Shown: piece after piece, positions 8,519 to 16,308 of the stretch
Position numbering within the stretch: position 1 is the stretch's first letter
Layout of the letters: each line of letters starts with the position of its first letter
IMG/VR virus record: IMGVR_UViG_3300047362_000564
Location: 1 to 25,824 of that record
Strand: one strand, 5' to 3'
Length of the DNA: 25,824 nt
DNA from: a virus
Notes under the pieces: generated by a model
Told to the model about the DNA's origin: nothing
Databases searched by the model: none
Seen by the model: only the letters and a program-made list of their open reading frames with translations
Made by a program: the position numbers and the translations under genes

Positions 8519-9735
8519 TATGTAACATTACCTTTTGATGTATTAAATGATTCTTGTATCTTACTTGCACCTTTCCAAGGATGATGCTCAGGAACACGGC
8601 TTGCCGCACTCTTTAAAATATTTTTATTTTCTACTAATTGATTTTCCAATACACGGGTTGCAGCATCAGCAACTGGTCCATTCATATCAATACGGCCTGC
8701 TGTTTCTTTATAGTTGCCGCCCGCTTTAACATTTCCATTAAGGGCCGCTTCTATTTTAAAGTTTTGACCAGCATATAAGTCTACGTTTGCTGTGGTTGAA
8801 TCTATTTTAATTCCCTCACCACCAGTTGAACGTATGTTTACCCCTTTATCAGATTGCATATTAATGTCTCCTTTACTATGGACATTAAAATTTCCTTCTG
8901 TATGTATACTCATATCTGTCTTACTATAAACATCAATTCGCCCGTCATCTCCTAATTCAACCCAAGCACTACCGGCTTTGTTGTTTACAAATATAAAACC
9001 ATTGGTGTCATCAATTAAAATTTGTGCGCCACCTCTTGACCTGATGCGTATATTATTACTAAGTCCATCTTTATCACCATCATCTAACGATACTACATGG
9101 CCGCTCCTGGTTGTTATACCGAATACATTACTTGGTGATTCTCGTCTAGCACTACTAGCACTGTGTCCTCGGGCATAATCATTTTCAAGTCCTTGATCAA
9201 AAAGTTGTTGAAGTCTAACAGGATCAACCGGTTTGCGATCTGGATCATTTGGGTCATAAGGATTCTTTTCGCCTGTTGGTGCCAGCGTTCCTTCTTGTGC
9301 GTAGTTTTCTGAACTGGCGCGGCCACCCATCATATGATTTCTATCAACAGGAATAACAGTTCCAATTAAAAATCCCTGTTCACTTTTGGTAGTAAAAGCA
9401 ACCAATACTTCTGAGCCAATTGCAGGAGGTTGAGGCCACATACCGTAACTTTTTGGTGTTCCGCCTGATGATTGTCTGTCTAAACCATATGCTGTTTCTT
9501 CAGAACTTGCACTCTTAACTTCTGTTACACCGCCAAAAGGAGTTGTTAGTAGAACAATATAAGTTGCTGTAGGATTTCCTAATTCCGGAATATGTACTTT
9601 AACTCTTCCGGTATAAATGCTATCAGAATTATTTGTTACAATACCAGTATATACGCCATGAAGTAAGTTAATACCGTCACCACCGCCTTGTTTATATTTT
9701 GCTGATATATTTCTACCTGAATTTAAAATTGACAT
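8518..9735 (-). CDS. gp5: gp5/VgrG-like central spike protein (OB fold plus beta-helix)
   Basis: This 405-residue protein is the central spike of the baseplate. Residues ~25-130 form the OB-fold domain: HGVYTGIVTNNSD, GRVKVHIPELG, MWPQPPAIGSEVLVAF and QGFLIGTVIP. A Pro/Asp/Gly-rich linker (~135-195) follows. Residues ~200-335 make a repetitive beta-helix of the gp5C/VgrG kind, with repeats such as SGHVVSLDDG, GGAQILIDD, WVELGDDGRIDVYS and GDINMQSDKGVNIRS. T4 gp5 has about 575 residues and carries a lysozyme domain between the OB fold and the helix. Here only a ~60-residue linker fills that place. Both flanking junctions are TAATG overlaps, linking it to the hub candidate upstream and the lysozyme-like gene downstream. 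Confidence 0.88.
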   Translation of the reverse strand: MSILNSGRNISAKYKQGGGDGINLLHGVYTGIVTNNSDSIYTGRVKVHIPELGNPTATYIVLLTTPFGGVTEVKSASSEETAYGLDRQSSGGTPKSYGMWPQPPAIGSEVLVAFTTKSEQGFLIGTVIPVDRNHMMGGRASSENYAQEGTLAPTGEKNPYDPNDPDRKPVDPVRLQQLFDQGLENDYARGHSASSARRESPSNVFGITTRSGHVVSLDDGDKDGLSNNIRIRSRGGAQILIDDTNGFIFVNNKAGSAWVELGDDGRIDVYSKTDMSIHTEGNFNVHSKGDINMQSDKGVNIRSTGGEGIKIDSTTANVDLYAGQNFKIEAALNGNVKAGGNYKETAGRIDMNGPVADAATRVLENQLVENKNILKSAASRVPEHHPWKGASKIQESFNTSKGNVT

Positions 9736-11645
9736 TATAAGTTCTCTAATTCTTTTCCTATTAATAACGTTACTACGTTTCTGTTTCTCAAACCATGTAA
9801 AGTTTGTGTAAATTCACCACCCATAAATTTACTTTCAACCTTAACAATCTCATAAAGTCCACTGGAAATATAATCCAGTTTTCCTCTATGTTGGCCTTCT
9901 GTATAAGTCACTGCTTCGGTTGGTTTATATGTTAAAAATATTACATACTGACTTGATCCTTTAAAATTTGAACTGCTTAAAGTTGTTCCTGCTGTTTTGT
10001 TTCCAGGGGTACCAATCCAAAAAGGATCTCCTCTTATTTCTGCTGTAAAATTAATAGCGTCAAGTTCTCGACTTGCAAGTTGTTGATATCTTTCTACCTC
10101 TGGATCTTGTTTATTACTTTCAGTAACATGTTGATCTTTTGCACTTTGCGTATCATATGCATATTGTAAGTTTTCTATTACAAAAGGTTCAAAATCATCT
10201 CTTTGACTTATAAAAATTGGTTTGTTAGATACTGTACTAACTTGTTGTGGTTTACTTGGTCTATGTGTTTCAGCAGGGCCTGGATACGCAGATCCCTGTT
10301 GTGGATCTAACGGAACAAAGAATATATTATTAAAGTCAAGTTCAAAGTTTAATACTTCGCTATTTTTTCCACTATAAATCCAATGATATTTCTTTAATAT
10401 GTAATCACTATTTTGCCTAATCCAGTTAACTTGTTTCTTTTTGTTTTCTAACCATGCGTTTTGTTCTGCTGGAGTTGTTGCTGGAACTTGTGTACTATAA
10501 TGTATGCTTAATGTAATTTTTACTTTTATCTCAGGCTGATTAGTTTTGGGGTCTATTTCTGTACCAAAAGAAACTTCCGGACTAGCCACAAGTTTTGGAA
10601 CCTTTTTGTTATTCTTAGAACTTTGAAGTACGAAGTTCCTCCATTCAGGAACCTCTTTTGTAATCTTTGTAACTAACCAGTTTGCAATATTTGAACCTGC
10701 CGTAATAGTTGTAGTACTTGCTAACTTATCGTTATCTGATTGATTCTCTGTGTTTTGTACTCCTTTAATTTGGTCCGGAACATCTACAGCATTTAAATCA
10801 ATGCCCTGCAAACCACCACTACTTCCTGCGCCACTGTGCATTAACTTTTCATTAAGATTAAACCCAGTACTTGCCTTCGTTCCTACATTAGACCTAAACA
10901 TCATTTCGTCTTGTGTTTTATCTCTTGTATATTCTGTGGTTCCGGTTTCGTCAATAATGATTTCCCATTTTTTGTATGACTTAACTGGTGCATCATTACC
11001 TGGTTCTTTTCTTGATTCAACTTCAAAATCATTTAATGCTTTTGCAGTACTGGTTATAAATTCTCCAACTGTTTTATATTTTGTTACTGTTACACTAGAA
11101 TTAATTTTAGATTGTATTAGTGCATAGTTAGAATTATTAAATGCAAGTATACCATATCTTGTTCCATCAACTGTAGTTTTTGCCTGAATCTCTTTTAATA
11201 ATAGACTAAAAAAGAACACACCAGGATATTTTACAGGTTGTTTGGTATCAGGATTTCTACCTTTAAATTCTAGTTTAATAACAAACTTAGCACTAGCAAA
11301 CGTAGAATGATTAAACTCTCTACTGTAACTTAATACTAAATCAAGCAAATCAAAACCTAAGACTTCTTGTATTTCAAACTGGACAACGCTAATTGTTGTG
11401 CTTAGTGTTTGTGTTCCTTGTCTCAAGTAAGAAGTAAACTGTAAATTATCCGTAGCAAATTTAGTTGTAACACCTGATTGTGATATTATTACTGCTTTTC
11501 CAGATTGTAACGTACTCTGTTCTGACTTATCTAAAAATCGTGCAGGATCTCCCCAAACATCTGGATTGCACAAGTACAATGAGATATTATAGGTAGACAG
11601 GTCAATTGTAGATAACCAATTTTCTGTTAGGTTTTGTGCTTTCAT
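9735..11645 (-). CDS. Baseplate hub protein candidate (gp27-like position)
   Basis: This 636-residue protein is encoded immediately before the gp5-like spike, with a TAATG overlap. In T4 the spike sits on a trimer of gp27 (391 residues), and hub proteins commonly neighbour spikes. The C-terminal end (GLYEIVKVESKFMGGEFTQT, then LHGLRN) looks like the last strands of a gp27/gpD-type hub, in which a Y-x-V-x-x-V-x-H pattern precedes a Thr-rich strand. A low-complexity linker is present around residues 270-330, and a Pro-rich stretch with Arg-Pro-Ser-Lys around 470-490. It lacks a signal peptide and membrane segments. I did not recognise the N-terminal half. The structural role is firm by context; the gp27 assignment is an inference. 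Confidence 0.65.
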   Translation of the reverse strand: MKAQNLTENWLSTIDLSTYNISLYLCNPDVWGDPARFLDKSEQSTLQSGKAVIISQSGVTTKFATDNLQFTSYLRQGTQTLSTTISVVQFEIQEVLGFDLLDLVLSYSREFNHSTFASAKFVIKLEFKGRNPDTKQPVKYPGVFFFSLLLKEIQAKTTVDGTRYGILAFNNSNYALIQSKINSSVTVTKYKTVGEFITSTAKALNDFEVESRKEPGNDAPVKSYKKWEIIIDETGTTEYTRDKTQDEMMFRSNVGTKASTGFNLNEKLMHSGAGSSGGLQGIDLNAVDVPDQIKGVQNTENQSDNDKLASTTTITAGSNIANWLVTKITKEVPEWRNFVLQSSKNNKKVPKLVASPEVSFGTEIDPKTNQPEIKVKITLSIHYSTQVPATTPAEQNAWLENKKKQVNWIRQNSDYILKKYHWIYSGKNSEVLNFELDFNNIFFVPLDPQQGSAYPGPAETHRPSKPQQVSTVSNKPIFISQRDDFEPFVIENLQYAYDTQSAKDQHVTESNKQDPEVERYQQLASRELDAINFTAEIRGDPFWIGTPGNKTAGTTLSSSNFKGSSQYVIFLTYKPTEAVTYTEGQHRGKLDYISSGLYEIVKVESKFMGGEFTQTLHGLRNRNVVTLLIGKELENL

Positions 11646-11646
11646 G

Positions 11647-11928
11647 TTAACTAAACTTATTCGGTATTTGGATTTCTAACCCAGAAACAAAATCTAAAAT
11701 AGGATCCTTTAATGAATCAGGATTAAATTCTGCAAACACCCACCATAATTTAGAGTTGCCATATAAATCATATGCGAGGACGTCGGGTCTGTGGTTATAT
11801 TTAGGTTCTATTATAAGTGGCCTTACACTATAGTTTTCTTTATCAACAATAGTAGGCTCTAAAATATCCAAGTATTTACCTTTAGTAATTGGCGTGTTTC
11901 TGTATAAACTATCATCTCTATATTGCAT
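11647..11928 (-). CDS. gp53: Short gp53-like baseplate wedge protein
   Basis: This 93-residue protein matches the N-terminal LysM-like part of T4 gp53, a baseplate wedge protein of 196 residues. The diagnostic stretch is HRPDVLAYDLYGNSKLWWVF followed by AEFNP, comparable to RPEELANAIYGNPQLYWVLLMCN in T4. The remaining ~100 residues of T4 gp53 are absent. The C-terminus ends cleanly in a VSGLEIQIP strand, as in short LysM-type tail proteins. It starts with a TAATG overlap onto the 599-residue gene and an AAAGGT ribosome site, and ends one base before the hub candidate (TAACATG). It looks like a natural short form: no frameshift is seen. Confidence 0.75.
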   Translation of the reverse strand: MQYRDDSLYRNTPITKGKYLDILEPTIVDKENYSVRPLIIEPKYNHRPDVLAYDLYGNSKLWWVFAEFNPDSLKDPILDFVSGLEIQIPNKFS

Positions 11929-13727
11929 TATATAATACCTTTATTTTTTAATAATTCGCCATTGGCATAATTTTTAATACTAAAGTTGTCCCTAATATAT
12001 GATGGAGGATACTGGATACCTAACTCAATTTGTACTACAAATGTTGTTGGTATGGTTGTCATTTCCTCTGACTTAGCAGTGCGTTGAGCACCATACTCTC
12101 CATCATTAAACTCTGTTGCTTCTACATTCATTTGTTGTACTTCACTATATGTATAGTAAACTCCAGCAATGACTCTACCTGGTGTTCCTACAGTGACATA
12201 ATCTACATCCTCTGGGAAGGTGTAGTTTATATTTTTAACTATAACTGGAACATTTTTTGCATTCGCCGAGCCGTAACCACTAAACATTAAAACGGGAGGA
12301 GGAGTACCAGCATCTGTATTTCTTGCTGTTCCTGGGCCATTTAAAAATGCTCCAAAATCTGATTTAGTTGCCCATTTTAAGAAATGTAAACTTGCTATAG
12401 CATATGCTGCTTCTGTGGTAGTGTTTGCTGAAAAATTGGCTGTGATACTAATACTAGGGTTAGTAGTCATATTATAAAAATGTGGCTGATAATTACTGTG
12501 AACTATATCATATGTTCCATAATTGGCGACATGGCCCCAGTTAATTGTAGGTGTATACGGAAACATAATTCCGTTGCCTGTTCTAGTTAACATGCCCATA
12601 AAGCCGCCGTCTTGTTCGTTTCCTAATGCACTAGCATCTTTTGTAAACAATCTAACCTTGTTTGATGCGGGCACACCTGCAACACCGCTTGCTGTTTCTC
12701 CTAATCTAACCTCCTGGGGTGTTACATTATTGGTAGTATTTGCCTCAGTGTTATTAGCAGGTCCTTTTGTTGAACTTTTAGAATATATATTATTTTGATC
12801 TTCGTCATCAACTAAATCACCCATTGATGATAGCCCTTTACCTTCAGGGACTGGCCAGTTTCCTTTTTCTACAGCCTTTTCTTGTCCACGTAATTGCATT
12901 AGTGCTTTTCTTTTTAATGAACTTTTAACACGACCTTGGTCATCTAATTTCTCAATTTCATCCTTAGTAACATACTTGATTCCATTTGTTCCTTTTATTG
13001 GATTTCCAGAATCATCTTTTTCAGGAAATACCAACATTGCAACTTTGTCAGGATCAGTCGTAGGATTTGGAGACGTGCCGCCTTGGCCGTTTGAAATGCC
13101 CTCGTCTTCTGCTTTTCTATCACTTCGTATATCTGTAGAATCTTTTGTTACTGAGCGTTTATCTGAAGCAAGTGGTTTAGAGCTAACTGTTGTTTCTTCT
13201 TCAATAGGTACTCTATTAACAACCATTCCATCATTAGTAACTGCCTCACTAGGCGTAATCTTGCCTGAAATAACGTCTTTTTTGTATCTGTCATGTGATA
13301 ATATTTCTACAAACGGAGTTCTAAACTTTGCTTTTCTAGACTGGCGATACGTTGGACTACCTCTATGTTCTCTAACAGGAGGCCAGGGTAGGTCATTGTA
13401 TGTGCCAGGTTCTTTGCCAGGTGTTTGAGCTCTATAATATATAGATCCGTCTGCATTTCGGAACTCAGTAATTTTATTTACATGTAATCTTTTATTATCC
13501 CCTGTGCCTGGATAAATTGTAGTTCCTGTAGCACTGTGAATTTCTGTATATTCCTTAACCTTTGATCTATAAATTTCATTATAGGCCGGGTCCGTTTCAA
13601 CAACCCTTGGATTATATCCTTGAATGTTACCTCCCCACTTTTTATTTGTGGTTGTTCTGGTAACAGTCGTAGGTTGCTTAGAGTTTTTTCTATTTGCCTG
13701 TTCTTCTGCTGAAACTACATCTGCCAT
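11928..13727 (-). CDS. Baseplate tail-tube-initiator-like protein (gp48/gp54-type C-terminus)
   Basis: This 599-residue protein has two parts. Residues 1 to ~365 are hydrophilic, low-complexity and charged, with several Thr/Ser/Asn-rich stretches and no recognised domain. Residues ~370-585 form a compact beta-rich domain with MFPYTPTINWGHVANYGTYD, HSNYQPHFYNMTTNPSISIT, TTEAAYAIASLHFLKWATKS, PPPVLMFSGYG and VPVIVKNINYTFPEDVDYV. This pattern is typical of tube-associated baseplate proteins in many large contractile-tailed phages, equivalent to T4 gp48/gp54. Placement among gp53, hub and spike fits. The long disordered N-terminal half is unusual and may be a connector. The ribosome site is GAGG, 9 bases before the ATG. 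Confidence 0.65.
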   Translation of the reverse strand: MADVVSAEEQANRKNSKQPTTVTRTTTNKKWGGNIQGYNPRVVETDPAYNEIYRSKVKEYTEIHSATGTTIYPGTGDNKRLHVNKITEFRNADGSIYYRAQTPGKEPGTYNDLPWPPVREHRGSPTYRQSRKAKFRTPFVEILSHDRYKKDVISGKITPSEAVTNDGMVVNRVPIEEETTVSSKPLASDKRSVTKDSTDIRSDRKAEDEGISNGQGGTSPNPTTDPDKVAMLVFPEKDDSGNPIKGTNGIKYVTKDEIEKLDDQGRVKSSLKRKALMQLRGQEKAVEKGNWPVPEGKGLSSMGDLVDDEDQNNIYSKSSTKGPANNTEANTTNNVTPQEVRLGETASGVAGVPASNKVRLFTKDASALGNEQDGGFMGMLTRTGNGIMFPYTPTINWGHVANYGTYDIVHSNYQPHFYNMTTNPSISITANFSANTTTEAAYAIASLHFLKWATKSDFGAFLNGPGTARNTDAGTPPPVLMFSGYGSANAKNVPVIVKNINYTFPEDVDYVTVGTPGRVIAGVYYTYSEVQQMNVEATEFNDGEYGAQRTAKSEEMTTIPTTFVVQIELGIQYPPSYIRDNFSIKNYANGELLKNKGII

Positions 13728-14332
13728 TAAGTTAGCCTCTGTTGTATGAATTTGTAAACTTCTGGATCAAACTTTCCAAAAAATTCTGTAAATTTTTTAA
13801 TCTTATCCTCATCAGAAAGTTGAGGATTTTTTATAGCATCTCGGAAATCTGTAGCACTCATTCCAGCATTATTTGTAGGCATTGTTACAAAATATACACG
13901 AGGTGTTTCGGCACTCTCAAGACCTTTAAGATCATCTGGTAATTTTCTTAGTGTTTCTGTTTCTCTTAAACGACCTGCGTCTTTATCACTGAATGCAAGG
14001 ACAAGTGCGGTGTTGGCAGGATCTCTGCCTACTTTATCTAGCTCTGGTTTATATGGTTGTGTATCAATAACATGGTCCACCGGTATGCCAAACATTTTAT
14101 TCATTAACTGTGCTTTCTCATCAAACGTGAATGGATTTTTGTCTTTATCAGCACCACCTGCTAACATTGTAGCAATAAATACATTGTCTGCTCCAAAGCG
14201 ACTAGTTAATTGATTATACAATTGAAAATGCCCATCATGCATTGGTTGGAACCTACCACCGTAAAATACAGCAATATTGGTTGCTGGCGCTTCATTAAGC
14301 GTCACTTCGTATATAATTTCAGAAACTTTCAT
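13727..14332 (-). CDS. Nucleotidyltransferase of the HxGH (NMNAT/cytidylyltransferase) superfamily
   Basis: This 201-residue protein has the two hallmark motifs of the superfamily. Near the N-terminus is FYGGRFQPMHDGH (residues 23-35, HxGH at 32-35), and near the C-terminus is MSATDFR (158-164), the S-x-T-x-x-R phosphate-binding motif. Such enzymes join a nucleoside monophosphate from ATP or CTP to a phosphorylated acceptor. NMN adenylyltransferase, phosphopantetheine adenylyltransferase and cytidylyltransferase all remain possible. Residues 1-15 precede the enzyme core and end in L12-N13-E14-A15, which fits the LxE|A cleavage consensus of the T4 prohead protease. It is the first gene of the leftward late block, has a GGAGA ribosome site six bases before the ATG, and overlaps the next gene by TAATG. 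Confidence 0.85.
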   Translation of the reverse strand: MKVSEIIYEVTLNEAPATNIAVFYGGRFQPMHDGHFQLYNQLTSRFGADNVFIATMLAGGADKDKNPFTFDEKAQLMNKMFGIPVDHVIDTQPYKPELDKVGRDPANTALVLAFSDKDAGRLRETETLRKLPDDLKGLESAETPRVYFVTMPTNNAGMSATDFRDAIKNPQLSDEDKIKKFTEFFGKFDPEVYKFIQQRLT

Positions 14333-14350
14333 AATTACTCTCCGTTATTG

Positions 14351-14358
14351 TATTTAGC
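14351..14358 (-). promoter_or_regulatory. Late promoter candidate for the leftward structural block
   Basis: On the minus strand it reads GCTAAATA, one mismatch from NATAAATA. With T4 spacing the start lies near 14345, giving a ~13-nt leader that holds the GGAGA ribosome site (14343-14339) before the ATG at 14332. Confidence 0.45.
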
Positions 14359-14372
14359 ATTCAAAAAACCGG

Positions 14373-14401
14373 TTGACAATCAACATGTTAGGTATTAGTA
14401 T
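14373..14401 (+). promoter_or_regulatory. Sigma70-type promoter candidate for the gp55-gp47-gp46 operon
   Basis: A perfect TTGACA lies at 14373-14378. Seventeen bases later is TAGTAT (14396-14401), matching four of six bases of the -10 consensus. It would start near 14408, just before the AAAGGA ribosome site of gp55. Host-polymerase early or middle expression of the late sigma gene is plausible. The promoter is divergent from the late-type element facing left. Confidence 0.5.
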
Positions 14402-14423
14402 TAATTATACAAAGGACATTTAA

Positions 14424-15260
14424 ATGGCAAGAAATCACTACCTATCTAACAAAGAATTACTAAAAGAGATACATAACTCTAAAATGTCTTACTGTTACGT
14501 TGAAGATCCTATGTATTTTAAGCACGATGTTATTGTTGATTCATTAGATGAAATTGACAATGATAAAATATTCGAAGCAAAAGAATCACGTGCTAGTAGA
14601 ATACAAAAAGAAGAACACGAAAAAGCAGTAAAACTATGGGAACAAGGCTTAACTGGACGAAAAACAAAGCCCAGAGCAATAGACTATGCCGTGGACCCTA
14701 ACACAATTAATGAATTTGACCTAGTTATTAGGTTGAATACATACGAACACATTCCAAAGGAAGACCGAAAGGCTAATCCAAAACAAGAAGCAGATTATCA
14801 TTCAAGAGTCAATTTTCCTCCATTCAAACATTTTGCATTAAAAGGAAATGATTGGGCAGAGGTTGCTAGAAGCCACTGGAAAGGGGACTTGACAGATGGC
14901 GAATTTAGTGTTACACATGGTAATACAAATGAAAAACTTGCAAGAATGTATCTAATGTTATGCAATAGATATAGTATGCGAGGTAATTGGCGTGGCTATA
15001 CATACGTTGATGAGATGCGAGGACAAGCAATTGTTCAGTTAACCAGGATTGGCTTACAATTTAACGAAGCAAAAAGCCAAAATCCGTTTGCATATTATAC
15101 GGCGGCAATTCACAATGCATTTACTGGTGTGTTGAATACTGAAAAACGTAATCAAAACATTAGAGATGATTTGCTTGAAGAAGAGGGATTAAACCCAAGT
15201 TTCACTCGTACATTTAATGCAGAGTGGGCAGCAAAACAAAAAAACGGTGAAGTAAAGTAA
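14424..15260 (+). CDS. gp55: Late-transcription sigma factor gp55
   Basis: This protein is the T4 gp55-type sigma, which with the sliding clamp directs RNA polymerase to TATAAATA-type late promoters. The N-terminus has SNKELLKEI, like NNKELLQAI in T4. The core from ~167 on reads TNEKLARMYLMLCNRYSMRG, then NWRGYTYVDEM, GLQFNEAKSQNPFAYYT, NTEKRNQNIRDDLL and GLNPSFT, the usual gp55 pattern. At 278 residues it is far longer than T4 gp55 (185). The extra residues lie between the N-terminal helix and the core (~20-165); they include charged helices and a PPFKHFALKGNDWAEVARSH segment. The ribosome site AAAGGA is seven bases before the ATG. Six late-type octamers in this same window fit its expected specificity. 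Confidence 0.9.
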   Translation: MARNHYLSNKELLKEIHNSKMSYCYVEDPMYFKHDVIVDSLDEIDNDKIFEAKESRASRIQKEEHEKAVKLWEQGLTGRKTKPRAIDYAVDPNTINEFDLVIRLNTYEHIPKEDRKANPKQEADYHSRVNFPPFKHFALKGNDWAEVARSHWKGDLTDGEFSVTHGNTNEKLARMYLMLCNRYSMRGNWRGYTYVDEMRGQAIVQLTRIGLQFNEAKSQNPFAYYTAAIHNAFTGVLNTEKRNQNIRDDLLEEEGLNPSFTRTFNAEWAAKQKNGEVK

Positions 15261-15270
15261 GGATTAAGGT

Positions 15271-16308
15271 TTGTTTTTTGATGAAGTAGTAGTCTTCACA
15301 GACATTCATTTTGGTATGAAGAATAATTCTCGTCTACACAATAAAGATTGTGAGGACTTTATCATATGGATGATTGAAGAAGCACATAAGCGTAATATTA
15401 AAAAATGTATTTTTATGGGAGACTGGCACCATCACAGGGCTAGTATTAACGTAAGTACATTAAATTATACTGTGAGTAACCTCAAACGGTTAAATGAAGC
15501 ATTTGAGGAAACTTACATGATTATGGGAAATCACGATCTATATTATAGAGAAAAACGTGAGATTAATAGTATTCCAATGGCATTGGAATATCCTAACATT
15601 ACTGTAGTCAACGACAGTGTATTAGAGATTGATGATGTTGCTATTGTTCCTTGGTTAGTTGACGATGAATGGAAACGTATTAAGGATATTAAATGCAAAT
15701 ATATGTTTGGCCATTTTGAACTCCCTAATTTCTATATGAATGCTATGGTACAAATGCCAGACCATGGACATGGACTAAAAGCAGAACATTTGCAAAAACC
15801 TGATATGGTTTTTAGTGGACATTTCCATAAACGCCAAGAAACAGGCAACGTCATCTACACAGGCAATGCTTTCCCACATAATTACAGTGATGCGTGGGAC
15901 GATGATAGAGGACTTATGTTCCTAAAATGGGGAGGAAAACCAGAGTTTGTGCGTTGGCCCGAAGCACCTAAATATAGAACAATAAGTTTATCTAGACTTA
16001 TTGATAACCCTGAAAGTGTGTTATCTAATAAAACACATTGTAGAATTACATTAGATGTTCCTATTACATATGAAGAGGCAAACTATATTAAAGAAACATT
16101 TGCACAACAATATGATTTACGAGAAATTGCACTTATGCCTGGTAAAAAAGAAGAACATGCTCAAGACTGGAGTGCAGGAGTTGATATTGAAGTAGAAAAC
16201 GTTGATCAGATTGTACTTAATCAATTAAAAACAATTGAAAGTTCTACTATAAAAAGCGATACGCTAATACAAATTTATAACGGATTGAATATTAATGCTT
16301 ACAATTAA
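15271..16308 (+). CDS. gp47: Recombination endonuclease subunit gp47 (Mre11-like)
   Basis: This 345-residue metallophosphoesterase matches T4 gp47 (339). With gp46 it resects DNA ends for recombination-dependent replication. All metal-binding motifs are in order: TDIHFG (D11, H13), FMGDWHHHR (D51), MGNHD (N87, H88), FGHFE (H148) and SGHFHKRQ (H184, H186). The start is TTG at 15271: the next ATG in frame (15316) would remove the first metal motif, so the TTG must be used or initiation lies further upstream. AAGGA lies shortly before it. The gene begins 10 nt after gp55 and overlaps gp46 by 14 nt. Confidence 0.94.
   Translation: MFFDEVVVFTDIHFGMKNNSRLHNKDCEDFIIWMIEEAHKRNIKKCIFMGDWHHHRASINVSTLNYTVSNLKRLNEAFEETYMIMGNHDLYYREKREINSIPMALEYPNITVVNDSVLEIDDVAIVPWLVDDEWKRIKDIKCKYMFGHFELPNFYMNAMVQMPDHGHGLKAEHLQKPDMVFSGHFHKRQETGNVIYTGNAFPHNYSDAWDDDRGLMFLKWGGKPEFVRWPEAPKYRTISLSRLIDNPESVLSNKTHCRITLDVPITYEEANYIKETFAQQYDLREIALMPGKKEEHAQDWSAGVDIEVENVDQIVLNQLKTIESSTIKSDTLIQIYNGLNINAYN

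Noticed and set aside
12976-13428. 150-residue plus-strand ORF
   Set aside because: Antisense shadow of the 599-residue baseplate gene, with no ribosome site; the same applies to other antisense ORFs at 10750-11127, 21553-22263, 22666-23130 and 24857-25285.
14174-14181. AATAAATA on the plus strand
   Set aside because: It lies inside the nucleotidyltransferase gene, 240 nt from gp55, where a sigma70-type promoter is better placed.
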